Source: Sulfurimicrobium sp031426915
GTDB lineage: Bacteria > Pseudomonadota > Gammaproteobacteria > Burkholderiales > Sulfuricellaceae
DNA length: 64,000 nucleotides
Assembly: GCA_031426915.1 (NCBI GenBank)
Contig: JASJPB010000041.1
Span: 43,366-107,365 of the forward strand
Direction: 5' to 3'
Position 1 is the first letter of the stretch, and each line of letters begins with the position of its first letter. Position numbers and translations under genes: made by a program. The notes beneath the pieces were generated by a model. It was not told the DNA's origin and ran no database searches. It worked only from the letters and a program-made list of their open reading frames with translations. Positions 43,501 to 50,331 of this stretch are shown here, piece after piece.

Positions 43501-43931
43501 GCCAGCACATAGCGGGCTTCATGGTTGCCGGGCCGGAGCTGGAGCGCCTTGCGCGCCTGCACCTCGGCATCCACGGGCTGCTTCAATGCCAGCAACACCC
43601 TGGCCAGGCTGAGGCGATACAGCACTTCATCCGGTTTCGCCCCGCTCGCGCGGCCGATGAGATCGCGCGCGATTTCCAGCCTGCCGGCGCTTTCCGCGAT
43701 CTGACCCAGCAAATGCAGCGCATCCGGATGGCTGGGCTGCACTTCGAGCACGCGCCGATAGCCGGCCTCGGCCTGTTGCAACTGCCCGCCTTGGTGAAAA
43801 GCGAAAGCCTGTTTCAATACTGAAGCGACATCGAACCCCGGCGGCGTGAAGGATTGCGCCTTCTTGCCACAACAGTGCTTGAATTTCCTGCCGCTGCCGC
43901 ACGCGCACGGAGCATTTTGGCTTGGTGCCAT
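40593..43931 (-). CDS. Double-length SEC-C / TPR / GT-B / TPR / GT-B transferase, array gene 1 (first in operon)
   Basis: This 1112-residue protein holds two complete TPR plus GT-B units in one reading frame. Unit 1 spans residues 1 to ~565 with a variant SEC-C (CACGSGRKFKHCCG). Unit 2 begins near residue 575 (VEQALAQGYQHHQGGRPVQA) and has no SEC-C. The junction SDWKMPGAELAGEAIT replaces the stop, start and zinc motif that separate other copies. Both donor loops (APNTSVFAMAGAVGVPTW) are intact. It is the promoter-proximal gene, with TATAAT 20 bp upstream of the ATG on its strand. It may act as a two-step or dimer-like enzyme, which is inference. Confidence 0.85.
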   Translation of the reverse strand: MAPSQNAPCACGSGRKFKHCCGKKAQSFTPPGFDVASVLKQAFAFHQGGQLQQAEAGYRRVLEVQPSHPDALHLLGQIAESAGRLEIARDLIGRASGAKPDEVLYRLSLARVLLALKQPVDAEVQARKALQLRPGNHEARYVLANVFLLQARLPEAIKEYERVLAIEPRHAGALNNLGSALNDAGRLAESLVRLYKFLEVQPGSVEGLCNVGNALRRMGRFGEAIEYYERALLLRPSHEARFSLSLCLLGLGRLDRAWAEYGERFRKENDPVPLRPFPYPWWQGEALAGKTLLVWGEQGVGDEILFSEVLGDAIRGGARVLVECEPRLVSLFARSFPEAEVFGKTERPDTRLQQAGVDYQIPMGSLARWYRSTVERFPRQEGCLKPDPQRSAHWKDWLDTLGPGPKVGIGWRSMLRRLDRDSYYTELSQWDEILKTPGVVFVNLQYGDCREELEQARRLFGVEIHQASGLNLKDQLDDAAALTRALDLVIAPNTSVFAMAGAVGVPTWLLNLDSDWTMLGTDFIPWFPSVKVYLKAWDAPWAPLLQGVAGNLRELAEGRPVSDWKMPGAELAGEAITPAPVLDVEQALAQGYQHHQGGRPVQAEFLYWRVLAQQPGNPDALNLLGLLSMQSGRNDLAVELLSRATAARPALPAYHSNLGNALRAQGRLAEAAASYERALQLDPAYAKAHNNLGIVLKQLERVEDAEKSFRQAVEVDPASAEAWANLGNTLLDQGRPDEAIPLLERALELNPGLAEANSSMGAALYFMPGGLEPALKYHELAIAQMPGYFMARWRMAPTLLASGNLERGWAEYALRFKAREGYRCPYPQAWWRGEPLAGKRLLIWGEQGVGDEILFASLVGDALAAGAQVMLACEPRLATLFARSFPRVRVFPHAVPLQPELMDGAIDYHVPAGDIARWRRHTVDSFPRHEGYLVPAAESIRYWKDWLATLGPAALPKVGIAWRSMVQGKFRNSYYTDLSQWGEILRTPGVVFVNLQYGECGEELEQARKLFGVDIHQAPGLNLKDQLDDAAALTRALDLAIAPNTSVFAMAGAVGVPTWLLNLDCDWTMLGTDRVPWLPSVKVYRKPWGEAWEPLLAQVAGDLGEMTQRGGA

Positions 43932-43943
43932 GATGTCCTTACC

Positions 43944-43960
43944 TGATCACATTATATTAA
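43944..43960 (-). promoter_or_regulatory. Probable -10 region of the TPR-transferase operon
   Basis: On the minus strand, TATAAT (complement of 43951-43956) lies 20 bp before the ATG at 43931, followed by TGATCA and an AAGGA ribosome-binding site. The -35 region is poor, so a regulator may be needed. It is the only promoter-like site found for the eight overlapping genes. Confidence 0.5.
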
Positions 43961-44042
43961 AGGAGTGCGATTTTACCTGCAAAGCCCGAAGCAGGCCATG
44001 TATCGACTGATCGAGCATCGACACCCCCGACCCATTCAAACA

Positions 44043-44051
44043 TGCTATTAT
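44043..44051 (+). promoter_or_regulatory. Extended -10 promoter of the small lipoprotein gene
   Basis: TGCTATTAT at 44043-44051 is an extended -10 (TG, one base, then five of six consensus bases). It lies about 43 bp before the lipoprotein ATG. No clear -35 is seen, which extended -10 sites do not need. Confidence 0.45.
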
Positions 44052-44093
44052 TTGCGCCATTCCATTAATTCCAGGGTATTTCGAGATTCGATC

Positions 44094-44522
44094 ATGGCAT
44101 TTTTCAAGTCACCTTCCGTCAAGTCCGGCATTCTGTCTGCCCTCGTCCTTCTTGCCCTGCAGGGCTGCGCCACGCTGCAACCTGGACCGGAACAACTGCA
44201 GCAGCGGGCCGAGGCCTACTGGAAAGCACGCCTGGACGGCGACCTGACCAACGCATTCGTCTATGAAGAACTCGCTGGACGCAAGAAACAGACCCTGCAG
44301 CAGTATGTCCGGGCCAACCCGCCTCTTTATATCAAGGCAAAGGTAATCGGCGCCCGCATCGACTCCCCCGAAAAAGGCGTGGCCATCACCGAAACCGAAA
44401 TGCGCATCCCTGGATTGCTATCCAGCAAGTCCCTGTCCAGGACCATAGAGGATGAATGGATCAGGATCGACGGCGAGTGGTATCATGCGTATATTCCTGC
44501 CTTGCCCGGTCAAACAAGGTAA
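44094..44522 (+). CDS. Small lipoprotein of unknown function
   Basis: This 142-residue lipoprotein has a hydrophobic leader ending in a lipobox (LLALQGC) and cleavage before Cys. The mature part (QQRAEAYWKARLDGDLTNAF) looks like a small alpha/beta domain, with YIKAKVIGARIDSPEKGVAI and DEWIRIDGEWYHAYIPAL at the end, similar in feel to NTF2-like or DUF4440-like folds. I do not recognise a family. The start at 44094 is supported by the leader; the longer frame upstream has no such signal. It is divergent from the transferase array and lies upstream of the abundant surface protein. Confidence 0.75.
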   Translation: MAFFKSPSVKSGILSALVLLALQGCATLQPGPEQLQQRAEAYWKARLDGDLTNAFVYEELAGRKKQTLQQYVRANPPLYIKAKVIGARIDSPEKGVAITETEMRIPGLLSSKSLSRTIEDEWIRIDGEWYHAYIPALPGQTR

Positions 44523-44680
44523 AAGGACAATCAAGTATGCGCAGGTCGGATGCAATATGTATCATTTGTGCAACACATGATGTTTTTTTTGCAAAGTGGA
44601 TATTGCATTTTGATAACTGCTGTCGTAAAGTGGCCCTGCCTGTACTGCTCGCGGGGGAAATATTCAGGGTATGACGTCGC

Positions 44681-44724
44681 GAAGCAAATCTCCTGAACAG
44701 GGGAAGCAAATCTCCTGAACAGGG
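44681..44724 (+). repeat. Perfect 22-bp tandem repeat upstream of the surface-protein promoter
   Basis: Two adjacent, identical 22-bp units (44681-44702 and 44703-44724), each with the core AATCTCCTGAACAGG, lie just before the candidate -35 at 44735. A 22-bp period is about two helical turns, so the copies face the same side of the DNA, as tandem activator sites do. The core contains CCTG-AA-CAGG, a short imperfect dyad. Confidence 0.8.
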
Positions 44725-44734
44725 GGAGAAGAAA

Positions 44735-44764
44735 TTGATAGTGTTGTGTTTAAGTTAGTAATTA
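44735..44764 (+). promoter_or_regulatory. Candidate sigma-70-like promoter of the surface protein
   Basis: TTGATA (44735-44740), an 18-bp spacer, then TAATTA (44759-44764). A start near 44771 would give a leader of about 28 bases that includes the AAAGGAG site before the ATG at 44799. Confidence 0.45.
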
Positions 44765-44798
44765 ACCCGTAGTCATCGTAATAAAAGGAGAAATACAT

Positions 44799-45686
44799 AT
44801 GAATAAACTGTCTATCGCCCTAGCTGTAGCTGGTGCATTCGCAGCAACCGGGGCCGGCGCAGCAGTTCTGGGCGAGTACGACCAAGGCTGTCTGGTTCCT
44901 TCCGCCATCTACACCACTGGCGCTACTGACACCGTTGTTGGTATTACTACCCGTACCGCTAACAGCGTTCACTGGACCTTCTTCGATGTGAACTCCAACC
45001 ACATCTCCGACGGCCGTATCAACATGACCGCTAACGACCTGCACGCATTCAGCCTGGCTGGTGTTGCTGGCGCGCTGACCTCCGGCATCCAAGGTTACCT
45101 GACGATCAGTGCCGTTACTGCTGGCACCAACGCTCTGGCAACCACTTCCGAAGCGATCGCATGTAACGCTTTCTACGTGACCGCTGGCGACGCCGCTTAC
45201 ATCCCGGCAGTGTCTCTGACCACTTCCGACTACTCGGCTGCTGCCATCGCCAACCTGACCACTCTTGGGCCGACATCCATCGTCGCTCTGGGCATGGGCA
45301 GCGGCTGGGTGCACACCGTGTCCCCGGCTGAAGACAGCGCAATGCAGGCAACTGGTATCCACATGCGTTACTGGATCGATGGCGCCACCGGTGGCCGCGA
45401 CACTTCCGTCGTGATCTGGTCCGCAAATCCACAATCTGCAACCAGCCCGTACACCGTCAACATCTACAACGATGCACAGACTCCTCAGTCCGTTACCATG
45501 GCTCTGCCTAACGCTGAGTTGAACGTGTACAACGTTGAAGCCCAAGTTGGCCGCCCTGCTGCCTTCCTGGACGGTTTTGTTGACTGGAGCCTGACTTCGG
45601 CTCTGGCCAGCGGCATTCTGGTTTACAGCGTAGTTTCTGATCCTGCCTTCGGCGCGACTCAGACTCTGATGGGCTCTTCGTATTAA
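44799..45686 (+). CDS. Abundant secreted surface-type protein (possible S-layer-like or glyco-acceptor)
   Basis: This 295-residue secreted protein has a signal peptide (LSIALAVAGAFAATGAGA). The mature chain is rich in Ala, Thr, Ser, Val and Gly, poor in charge, and has only two Cys (QGCLV and IACNAF), probably a disulphide. Predicted structure is mostly beta. Codon choice (GCT, GTT, CGT, CTG, AAC) differs from the GCC/GCG-rich neighbours and is that of highly expressed genes. It has a strong AAAGGAG site, a strong terminator and tandem repeats upstream. I recognise no family. Being beside the transferase array, it is a candidate protein to be glycosylated, but that is inference. Confidence 0.8.
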   Translation: MNKLSIALAVAGAFAATGAGAAVLGEYDQGCLVPSAIYTTGATDTVVGITTRTANSVHWTFFDVNSNHISDGRINMTANDLHAFSLAGVAGALTSGIQGYLTISAVTAGTNALATTSEAIACNAFYVTAGDAAYIPAVSLTTSDYSAAAIANLTTLGPTSIVALGMGSGWVHTVSPAEDSAMQATGIHMRYWIDGATGGRDTSVVIWSANPQSATSPYTVNIYNDAQTPQSVTMALPNAELNVYNVEAQVGRPAAFLDGFVDWSLTSALASGILVYSVVSDPAFGATQTLMGSSY

Positions 45687-45713
45687 TATTTATTAATACT
45701 TAGCTGATCCAGG

Positions 45714-45742
45714 AAAATGGGGCCTTGCGGCCCCATTTTTTT
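45714..45742 (+). terminator. Strong rho-independent terminator of the surface-protein gene
   Basis: A perfect 11-bp stem (45714-45724 with 45729-45739) with a TTGC loop is followed by T-rich sequence. The A/T outer stem makes it partly usable in both directions. It lies 28 bp after the stop codon. Confidence 0.93.
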
Positions 45743-45791
45743 GTTTGCTCGCAATAGATACGCACCCATCGGGGAATGTGAATGCCAGTTT

Positions 45792-45800
45792 TGGTATAAT
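45792..45800 (+). promoter_or_regulatory. Extended -10 promoter of the FG-GAP lipoprotein operon
   Basis: TGGTATAAT at 45792-45800 is a consensus extended -10. It lies 36 bp before the ATG at 45836 and after the terminator of the previous gene, so the lipoprotein and parvulin genes have their own promoter. Confidence 0.6.
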
Positions 45801-45835
45801 TCTTCCCTTACTCTTTCATCAGCCGCATCCAGAAC

Positions 45836-46972
45836 ATGACAAACACCACCAAACAATTGTCCGTTGCCGCACTATGCGCCGTTTTGCTGGGCGCCTGCGC
45901 CCAGACCCCGCCGCAGGGCAACGAACCTGTCGCCGCAAAACCGCAACCGTCCCTGGATATCGCGATCAACGACCCCTGGACCGTCTCGGCAAACTTGACT
46001 GCCGACGGCAAGGTGCTGATCGCCACCACCAGCCACCGCGACAACTACCTTGAGATCTGGGAACTGACACGTGAGCGCCAGTTGCGCGCCGTCGGCAAGG
46101 ATACCGCGATCGGATTTCACCCTGACGGCGTACGCTGGCATGGTCAGAGCGGCGACCTTTATGCCAGCGCCGAGGGCTCCCGAGAGCTCCAGCACTGGCA
46201 GGTCATCGACGGCAAGCTGAGCTTGCGCCAGAAAATCCCCGTGGAATATGCGCCCATCAACGTCGTGCCGGTGGATCTGGACCAGGACGGACAACTCGAT
46301 CTGGTCAGCAGCCCTTACGCCGGGGAAAAACTCACCCTGCTGTGGGGCAAGGGCCAGGGCGAATTCACCCGGCAAAATCTGGATGCCGCCAGAACCCCGC
46401 ACCATGCGCGCGTTGCCGACTGGGATCTGGACGGGAAGCCAGACATCATCTGGTCCGATTACTATGCCGGCTCGGTGCGACTGGCGCGCAATCTCGGACA
46501 ACGCAAGTTTGCCGTTACCCTGCTGCAGGACAAGGGACCCGGTACGCCACGCCAGCTCGAAGTTGGCGACATCGACGGGGACGGCTATCCCGATCTTGTA
46601 ATGGCCCTGGAAACGGGAAAAGCTGCACGCATCCTGTTCAATGACCGCAAGGGTGGCGTTCTGCCCGAAAAGATTGAAATTCCCGCGCCTTCATATGGAT
46701 ATAGCGCGGTCACGTTCACCCGCTTGAACGGCATTCCGCTGCTGGCTATGAGCGAGAACCGGCGCATCGTACTGGCGCGTCCCAAAAACGGCGCCAACCC
46801 GCGCGGCGAATGGGAAAGGCGCGGCCTGCCGGCGGGCGACCTGCCGCAGGACCTGCAGTTCTTCGATCTCGACCAGGACGGGGAAATGGATCTTTATTTC
46901 GCCAATAGCGGTTACAAGGACGTACAAATCTACTTCGGACCCCTCTGGGATAAGGCCACCCCTCTGCCATGA
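45836..46972 (+). CDS. FG-GAP/VCBS beta-propeller lipoprotein
   Basis: This is a 378-residue lipoprotein with lipobox LLGAC at about residue 20. The mature part is a beta-propeller with four clear calcium-binding FG-GAP/VCBS loops: VDLDQDGQLDLV, DWDLDGKPDIIW, DIDGDGYPDLVM and DLDQDGEMDLYF. Such propellers bind ligands or proteins at the cell surface or periplasm. The partner is unknown. The downstream parvulin gene overlaps by 4 bp, which suggests that the two act together, perhaps in folding an exported protein. Confidence 0.85.
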   Translation: MTNTTKQLSVAALCAVLLGACAQTPPQGNEPVAAKPQPSLDIAINDPWTVSANLTADGKVLIATTSHRDNYLEIWELTRERQLRAVGKDTAIGFHPDGVRWHGQSGDLYASAEGSRELQHWQVIDGKLSLRQKIPVEYAPINVVPVDLDQDGQLDLVSSPYAGEKLTLLWGKGQGEFTRQNLDAARTPHHARVADWDLDGKPDIIWSDYYAGSVRLARNLGQRKFAVTLLQDKGPGTPRQLEVGDIDGDGYPDLVMALETGKAARILFNDRKGGVLPEKIEIPAPSYGYSAVTFTRLNGIPLLAMSENRRIVLARPKNGANPRGEWERRGLPAGDLPQDLQFFDLDQDGEMDLYFANSGYKDVQIYFGPLWDKATPLP

Positions 46973-47835
46973 AAAAAACAGCTTTTCTGCTCCTGACTTT
47001 CGTCATCAGCCCCCTCACCCACGCCAGCTCATCAGTTGAGGCCATGGGGAAGCATACACTTGCCACCATCAACGACGAAATCAGGATCACCAAACTCGAC
47101 TTGCGCAACTATGCCACCAGCAATCCCTACCTGTTACCCCAGCTCGGAGTGCAGGGCGGCCCGATGCGCGTACTCGACGATATGATAAAAATCCGCCTGC
47201 TTGCGCTCGAGGGACAGCGCATCGGACAGCCGGACCACGGCGATCAGGCCGGCGGCGCAGCCGGGTACGCCATTGCGGTGCGCAACAGGCTGGCGCCATC
47301 GTGCGCGGAAGCCACCGACAAAGACGCCCTGGACTACTACCAGGCCAATCCGGACAAATTCTCCACCCCGCCTTACCTGCGCCTCAACCGTTACGCGCTG
47401 AATTTCACCCCGGACAACCGCAAGGAGGTGGAAGCCCGCCTGGCAGAACTATCCCGACGCCTAAGCCGGAAAGAGACCAGTTTTGCCGAAATCGCCACCA
47501 CCAGCGATGATGAAATCAGCAGGGAAAGGAATGGCAACATCGGTTTCGTGCCCGATAATGACCCGGTGAATCCGGTCATGGCGCGACTGCGCCAGGCGAA
47601 AACCGGTGAGATCGTCGGCCCCGTGGAACAGGGCAGGATGTTGTTCCTTTACCAGGTCACCGACCGCAGGGAACCCATCACGGCCGACTTCGAATCGGTC
47701 CGCAAGGATGCCGCCGTCGACCAGCAGGCCTATTGCACCCGCCTGCGCACGGACGCGCTGTTCAAGGAACTGAAGGAGCGCTGGAAGGTCAAGATTCTGG
47801 TCGAGGATATCAGCGTCAGGCCCGGAGAAGATTGA
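46969..47835 (+). CDS. Periplasmic parvulin-type peptidyl-prolyl isomerase
   Basis: This 288-residue protein has a signal peptide (MKKTAFLLLTFVISPLTHAS). An N-terminal helical part with INDEIRITKLDLRNYA is followed by a parvulin/PpiC-like domain from about residue 120 to 245 (LRLNRYALNFTP, GNIGFVPDNDPVNPVMARL, KTGEIVGPVEQGRMLFLYQV). These enzymes help exported proteins fold. Overlap with the FG-GAP lipoprotein gene suggests a shared client. It ends 73 bp before the hexapeptide acyltransferase. Confidence 0.82.
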   Translation: MKKTAFLLLTFVISPLTHASSSVEAMGKHTLATINDEIRITKLDLRNYATSNPYLLPQLGVQGGPMRVLDDMIKIRLLALEGQRIGQPDHGDQAGGAAGYAIAVRNRLAPSCAEATDKDALDYYQANPDKFSTPPYLRLNRYALNFTPDNRKEVEARLAELSRRLSRKETSFAEIATTSDDEISRERNGNIGFVPDNDPVNPVMARLRQAKTGEIVGPVEQGRMLFLYQVTDRREPITADFESVRKDAAVDQQAYCTRLRTDALFKELKERWKVKILVEDISVRPGED

Positions 47836-47908
47836 CCTGGCTTCACGCCCAGGCATGAGTATCTGGAAATCCGTGACAGGTTTCACTTCCGTGGAGGCTC
47901 ACGATTAA

Positions 47909-48511
47909 ATGACAGTCCAGCTCCTCGGCATCCCTGAATTCACCAGCGCGCATGCCGGCATCGACCGGATCGGGAGCGAATGCCGCATCGCCCCGGGCGT
48001 GTCGGTGATGCGTTTTTCGTCTCCAGTCTCCGCTCCCTGCATCACGCTCGGCGACCGCGTCAGTCTCTACGACCGGGTACGGCTGGTGATCGGCGACCCC
48101 GCCCAGCACCCCGACACGGGTATCACCTTCGGCAATGACGTGATCGTGAACGTCGGCAGTTATCTCTCGGGCGAGGGCGGGCTGGAAATCGGCGACGAAG
48201 TTCTGATCGGCTCTCACGTACATATTCTCTCCGCCGGCCATGTCATCGACGGGGCCGCTGCCAGCATCTGGCGCAACCCCATCAATCACGCAAAAATCCG
48301 CATCGGCCGTGGCGCCTGGATCGCAGCCGGCGCCACCATTCTGCAGGGTATCACCATCGGCGAGGGTGCCGTGGTGGGCGCGGGCGCCGTGGTGACCCGT
48401 TCCGTGCCGCCCTATGGGATCGTGGCGGGCAACCCGGCGCGACTGTTGCGTTACCGGGAAGGATTCGAACCCCCCAGGAAAAAAGGCTGGTCGCTGCCGT
48501 GGCGGAAATGA
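47909..48511 (+). CDS. Left-handed beta-helix (hexapeptide) acyltransferase
   Basis: This is a 200-residue O-acetyltransferase-like protein of the Maa/NodL/WbbJ style. The repeated hexapeptides are clear (IGDEVLIGSHVHIL; IGRGAWIAAGATILQGITIG; VVGAGAVVTRSVPPYGIVAG) and the end NPARLLRYREG is standard. The histidine in SHVHILSAGH is the likely catalytic base. It probably acetylates a sugar. It overlaps the following glycosyltransferase (ATGA), forming a small glycan pair away from the main cluster. Confidence 0.9.
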   Translation: MTVQLLGIPEFTSAHAGIDRIGSECRIAPGVSVMRFSSPVSAPCITLGDRVSLYDRVRLVIGDPAQHPDTGITFGNDVIVNVGSYLSGEGGLEIGDEVLIGSHVHILSAGHVIDGAAASIWRNPINHAKIRIGRGAWIAAGATILQGITIGEGAVVGAGAVVTRSVPPYGIVAGNPARLLRYREGFEPPRKKGWSLPWRK

Positions 48512-49488
48512 TCCCGAACCACGCCATCACCATCCTGCTCGCCACCTACAACGGGGCGGCTTACCTGCCGGAGTTTCTCGCCAGCCTGCAACGCCAGAAG
48601 CACACCAACTGGCGCCTGCTAGTACGCGACGACAGCTCCAGCGACGATACACGCGCCATTCTGGGGCATTTCGCCCAGCAGGAATCGCGCATGGACCTTG
48701 TCGATGACAGGCAGGGCCGGCTAGGCACACTGGGGAACTTTCAGGCACTGATGGAGAGGGCGCTTGCGCAAGGCGCGCACGTGGTCTGCTTTGCCGATCA
48801 GGATGACGTGTGGCTGCCGGAAAAACTTGCAGCCCAGCTCGCAAAACTGGAACAGGCCCAGGATCAGGCCCCCGACGGTACGCCTGTTCTCGTCCATAGC
48901 GACATGAGCGTGGTGGACCGGCACCTGAAGCCGATTCACCGCTCGTTCATGGCTTACCAGGGCATTCGCCACCAGGCGGCTCCGCTCGTGGCACTGCTGG
49001 CCCAAAACTTCGTCACCGGCTGCACCATGATGTTCAACCGCGCGCTGCTCCAGCTCGCCTGCCCTCTCCCCCCCGGCGCCATCATCCATGACTGGTGGCT
49101 GGCTCTGTGCGCCGCTGCCTGGGGCCGGGTCGTCTATCTCGATCAACCCACCCTGCTGTACCGCCAGCACGGCGGCAACCAGGTTGGCGCGAAATCCTTG
49201 CCGGCACTGCTGAACCCGTTGCGGGGCAAGTTGTATGCCCATCTTGGCCGCGCGCATGGGCATTTTATCGCCACCTTCCGCCAGGCTCATGCATTGGCCG
49301 AGAAAATCCGCCACGCAGGAAATACCCAGGCTACCAGCCTGCTGCCGCGAATCGAAGCCTATTCCCGCCTGCACGAGCAGGGCCGGGCACATCGCCTGGC
49401 CACTGTCCGCCGCCATGAATTCCGCCGCCAGGGCCGCACCCGCAACCTGATGTTCAGGCTGATGCTGTTGCTCGCCCCGCGCGGTTAG
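48508..49488 (+). CDS. Family 2 glycosyltransferase
   Basis: This GT-A glycosyltransferase has 326 residues from ATG 48508, which overlaps the acyltransferase stop; a GTG three codons upstream is possible. The family motifs are ITILLATYNGAAYLPEFLAS, VRDDSSSDDT and FADQDDVWLPEKL (DXD region). HDWWLALCAAAWGRVVYLDQ and a basic C-terminal part (RRHEFRRQGRTRN) follow. It resembles rhamnosyl- or galactosyl-type transferases of surface glycans. The donor is unknown. Confidence 0.88.
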   Translation: MIPNHAITILLATYNGAAYLPEFLASLQRQKHTNWRLLVRDDSSSDDTRAILGHFAQQESRMDLVDDRQGRLGTLGNFQALMERALAQGAHVVCFADQDDVWLPEKLAAQLAKLEQAQDQAPDGTPVLVHSDMSVVDRHLKPIHRSFMAYQGIRHQAAPLVALLAQNFVTGCTMMFNRALLQLACPLPPGAIIHDWWLALCAAAWGRVVYLDQPTLLYRQHGGNQVGAKSLPALLNPLRGKLYAHLGRAHGHFIATFRQAHALAEKIRHAGNTQATSLLPRIEAYSRLHEQGRAHRLATVRRHEFRRQGRTRNLMFRLMLLLAPRG

Positions 49489-49683
49489 TCCATAACCAGC
49501 AAACTGCTTGCTCCAGGCAGTGAAAATTGCTTGCGGAGATGTAGAATGGTGCATTGGGGGAAATGACGCTTAATCATCCTTATCCCCGGGGCAGCAAGAT
49601 TCCTGCCTCTTTCATTGCTTGCAAGTAAGCCGGTATCGGACAGGGTGGCGTAGCTGCCGCCAATTAATGTTGAGGAGACAAGC

Positions 49684-50304
49684 ATGAGATTGATCAAGCA
49701 CCTACTGGGCACGGCCTGCCTGTTGATCGCCATGCAGGCCAATGTCTGGGCCGCGGCGGCAACCTATTCCATGAAAGTCACCGTCAGCATGCCCAAGGGA
49801 AGCGCGGGCGCCACCCTGGCCACCACCCAACCGACCAACACAAAATTCACGCCGTGCAACAATGTCGGCCTGATCGATGCGGTGACCTTTGCCTTGAGCT
49901 ATAACGCGGGCACCATCCCTGCGGACATGAAGGACGTTTATATCATCCTTTACACCCCCAACGGCACCAATAGCACGCTGCCCACTTTCCAGGTTGGAAC
50001 ACGTTATTCCAGCACCAGTGCCGGCGTGGTTTTCGTTACGCGCTGGGATCTTTCCGAGATCGTTCCGGCCACCGACATTTATCTTCCCAAGGAAAAAAAC
50101 CTGGGTGGCGCCATCACCGAAAACCTCGTCGCCTCCTCCCTCGCACTGGACGGCGTCCCGGTTGGCACATGGCAGGTCGTTGGCATCATCGCGGACCGGG
50201 CTACGGTTAATTTCGACGATCCCAGCACCTGGGCCGCATGGGATGCGGGTACAGTGATTCTCAGAAAGCCCTGGGTGGGCAACGCCAATACGACTTGCGA
50301 TTAG
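49684..50304 (+). CDS. Secreted protein of unknown function
   Basis: This 206-residue protein has a signal peptide (LLGTACLLIAMQANVWA). The mature part is beta-rich and rich in Thr, Val and Ala (YSMKVTVSMPKGSAGATLA; VYIILYTPNGTNSTLPTFQV; GTWQVVGIIADRATVNFDD), with two Cys (TPCNNV and the C-terminal TTCD) that could pair. I do not recognise a family. It starts after TGAGGAGAC and is followed 27 bp later by the secreted protease gene, so the two may be co-transcribed and exported together. The 195 bp upstream hold no gene and no clear promoter. Confidence 0.75.
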   Translation: MRLIKHLLGTACLLIAMQANVWAAAATYSMKVTVSMPKGSAGATLATTQPTNTKFTPCNNVGLIDAVTFALSYNAGTIPADMKDVYIILYTPNGTNSTLPTFQVGTRYSSTSAGVVFVTRWDLSEIVPATDIYLPKEKNLGGAITENLVASSLALDGVPVGTWQVVGIIADRATVNFDDPSTWAAWDAGTVILRKPWVGNANTTCD

Positions 50305-50331
50305 TTATTCCCGCGCTGATTTGCGCCCGGA

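Noticed and set aside
28675..43931. Long plus-strand open frames opposite the transferase array (for example 28948-30546 and 32102-33832)
   Set aside because: They are mirror frames produced by GC-rich codon bias. They repeat from copy to copy exactly as the minus-strand genes do and show no domain of their own.
28675..43931. CRISPR array suggested by repeated short blocks
   Set aside because: The repeats are long, coding and differ in spacing. They are paralogous SEC-C, TPR and transferase segments, not short repeats with unique spacers.
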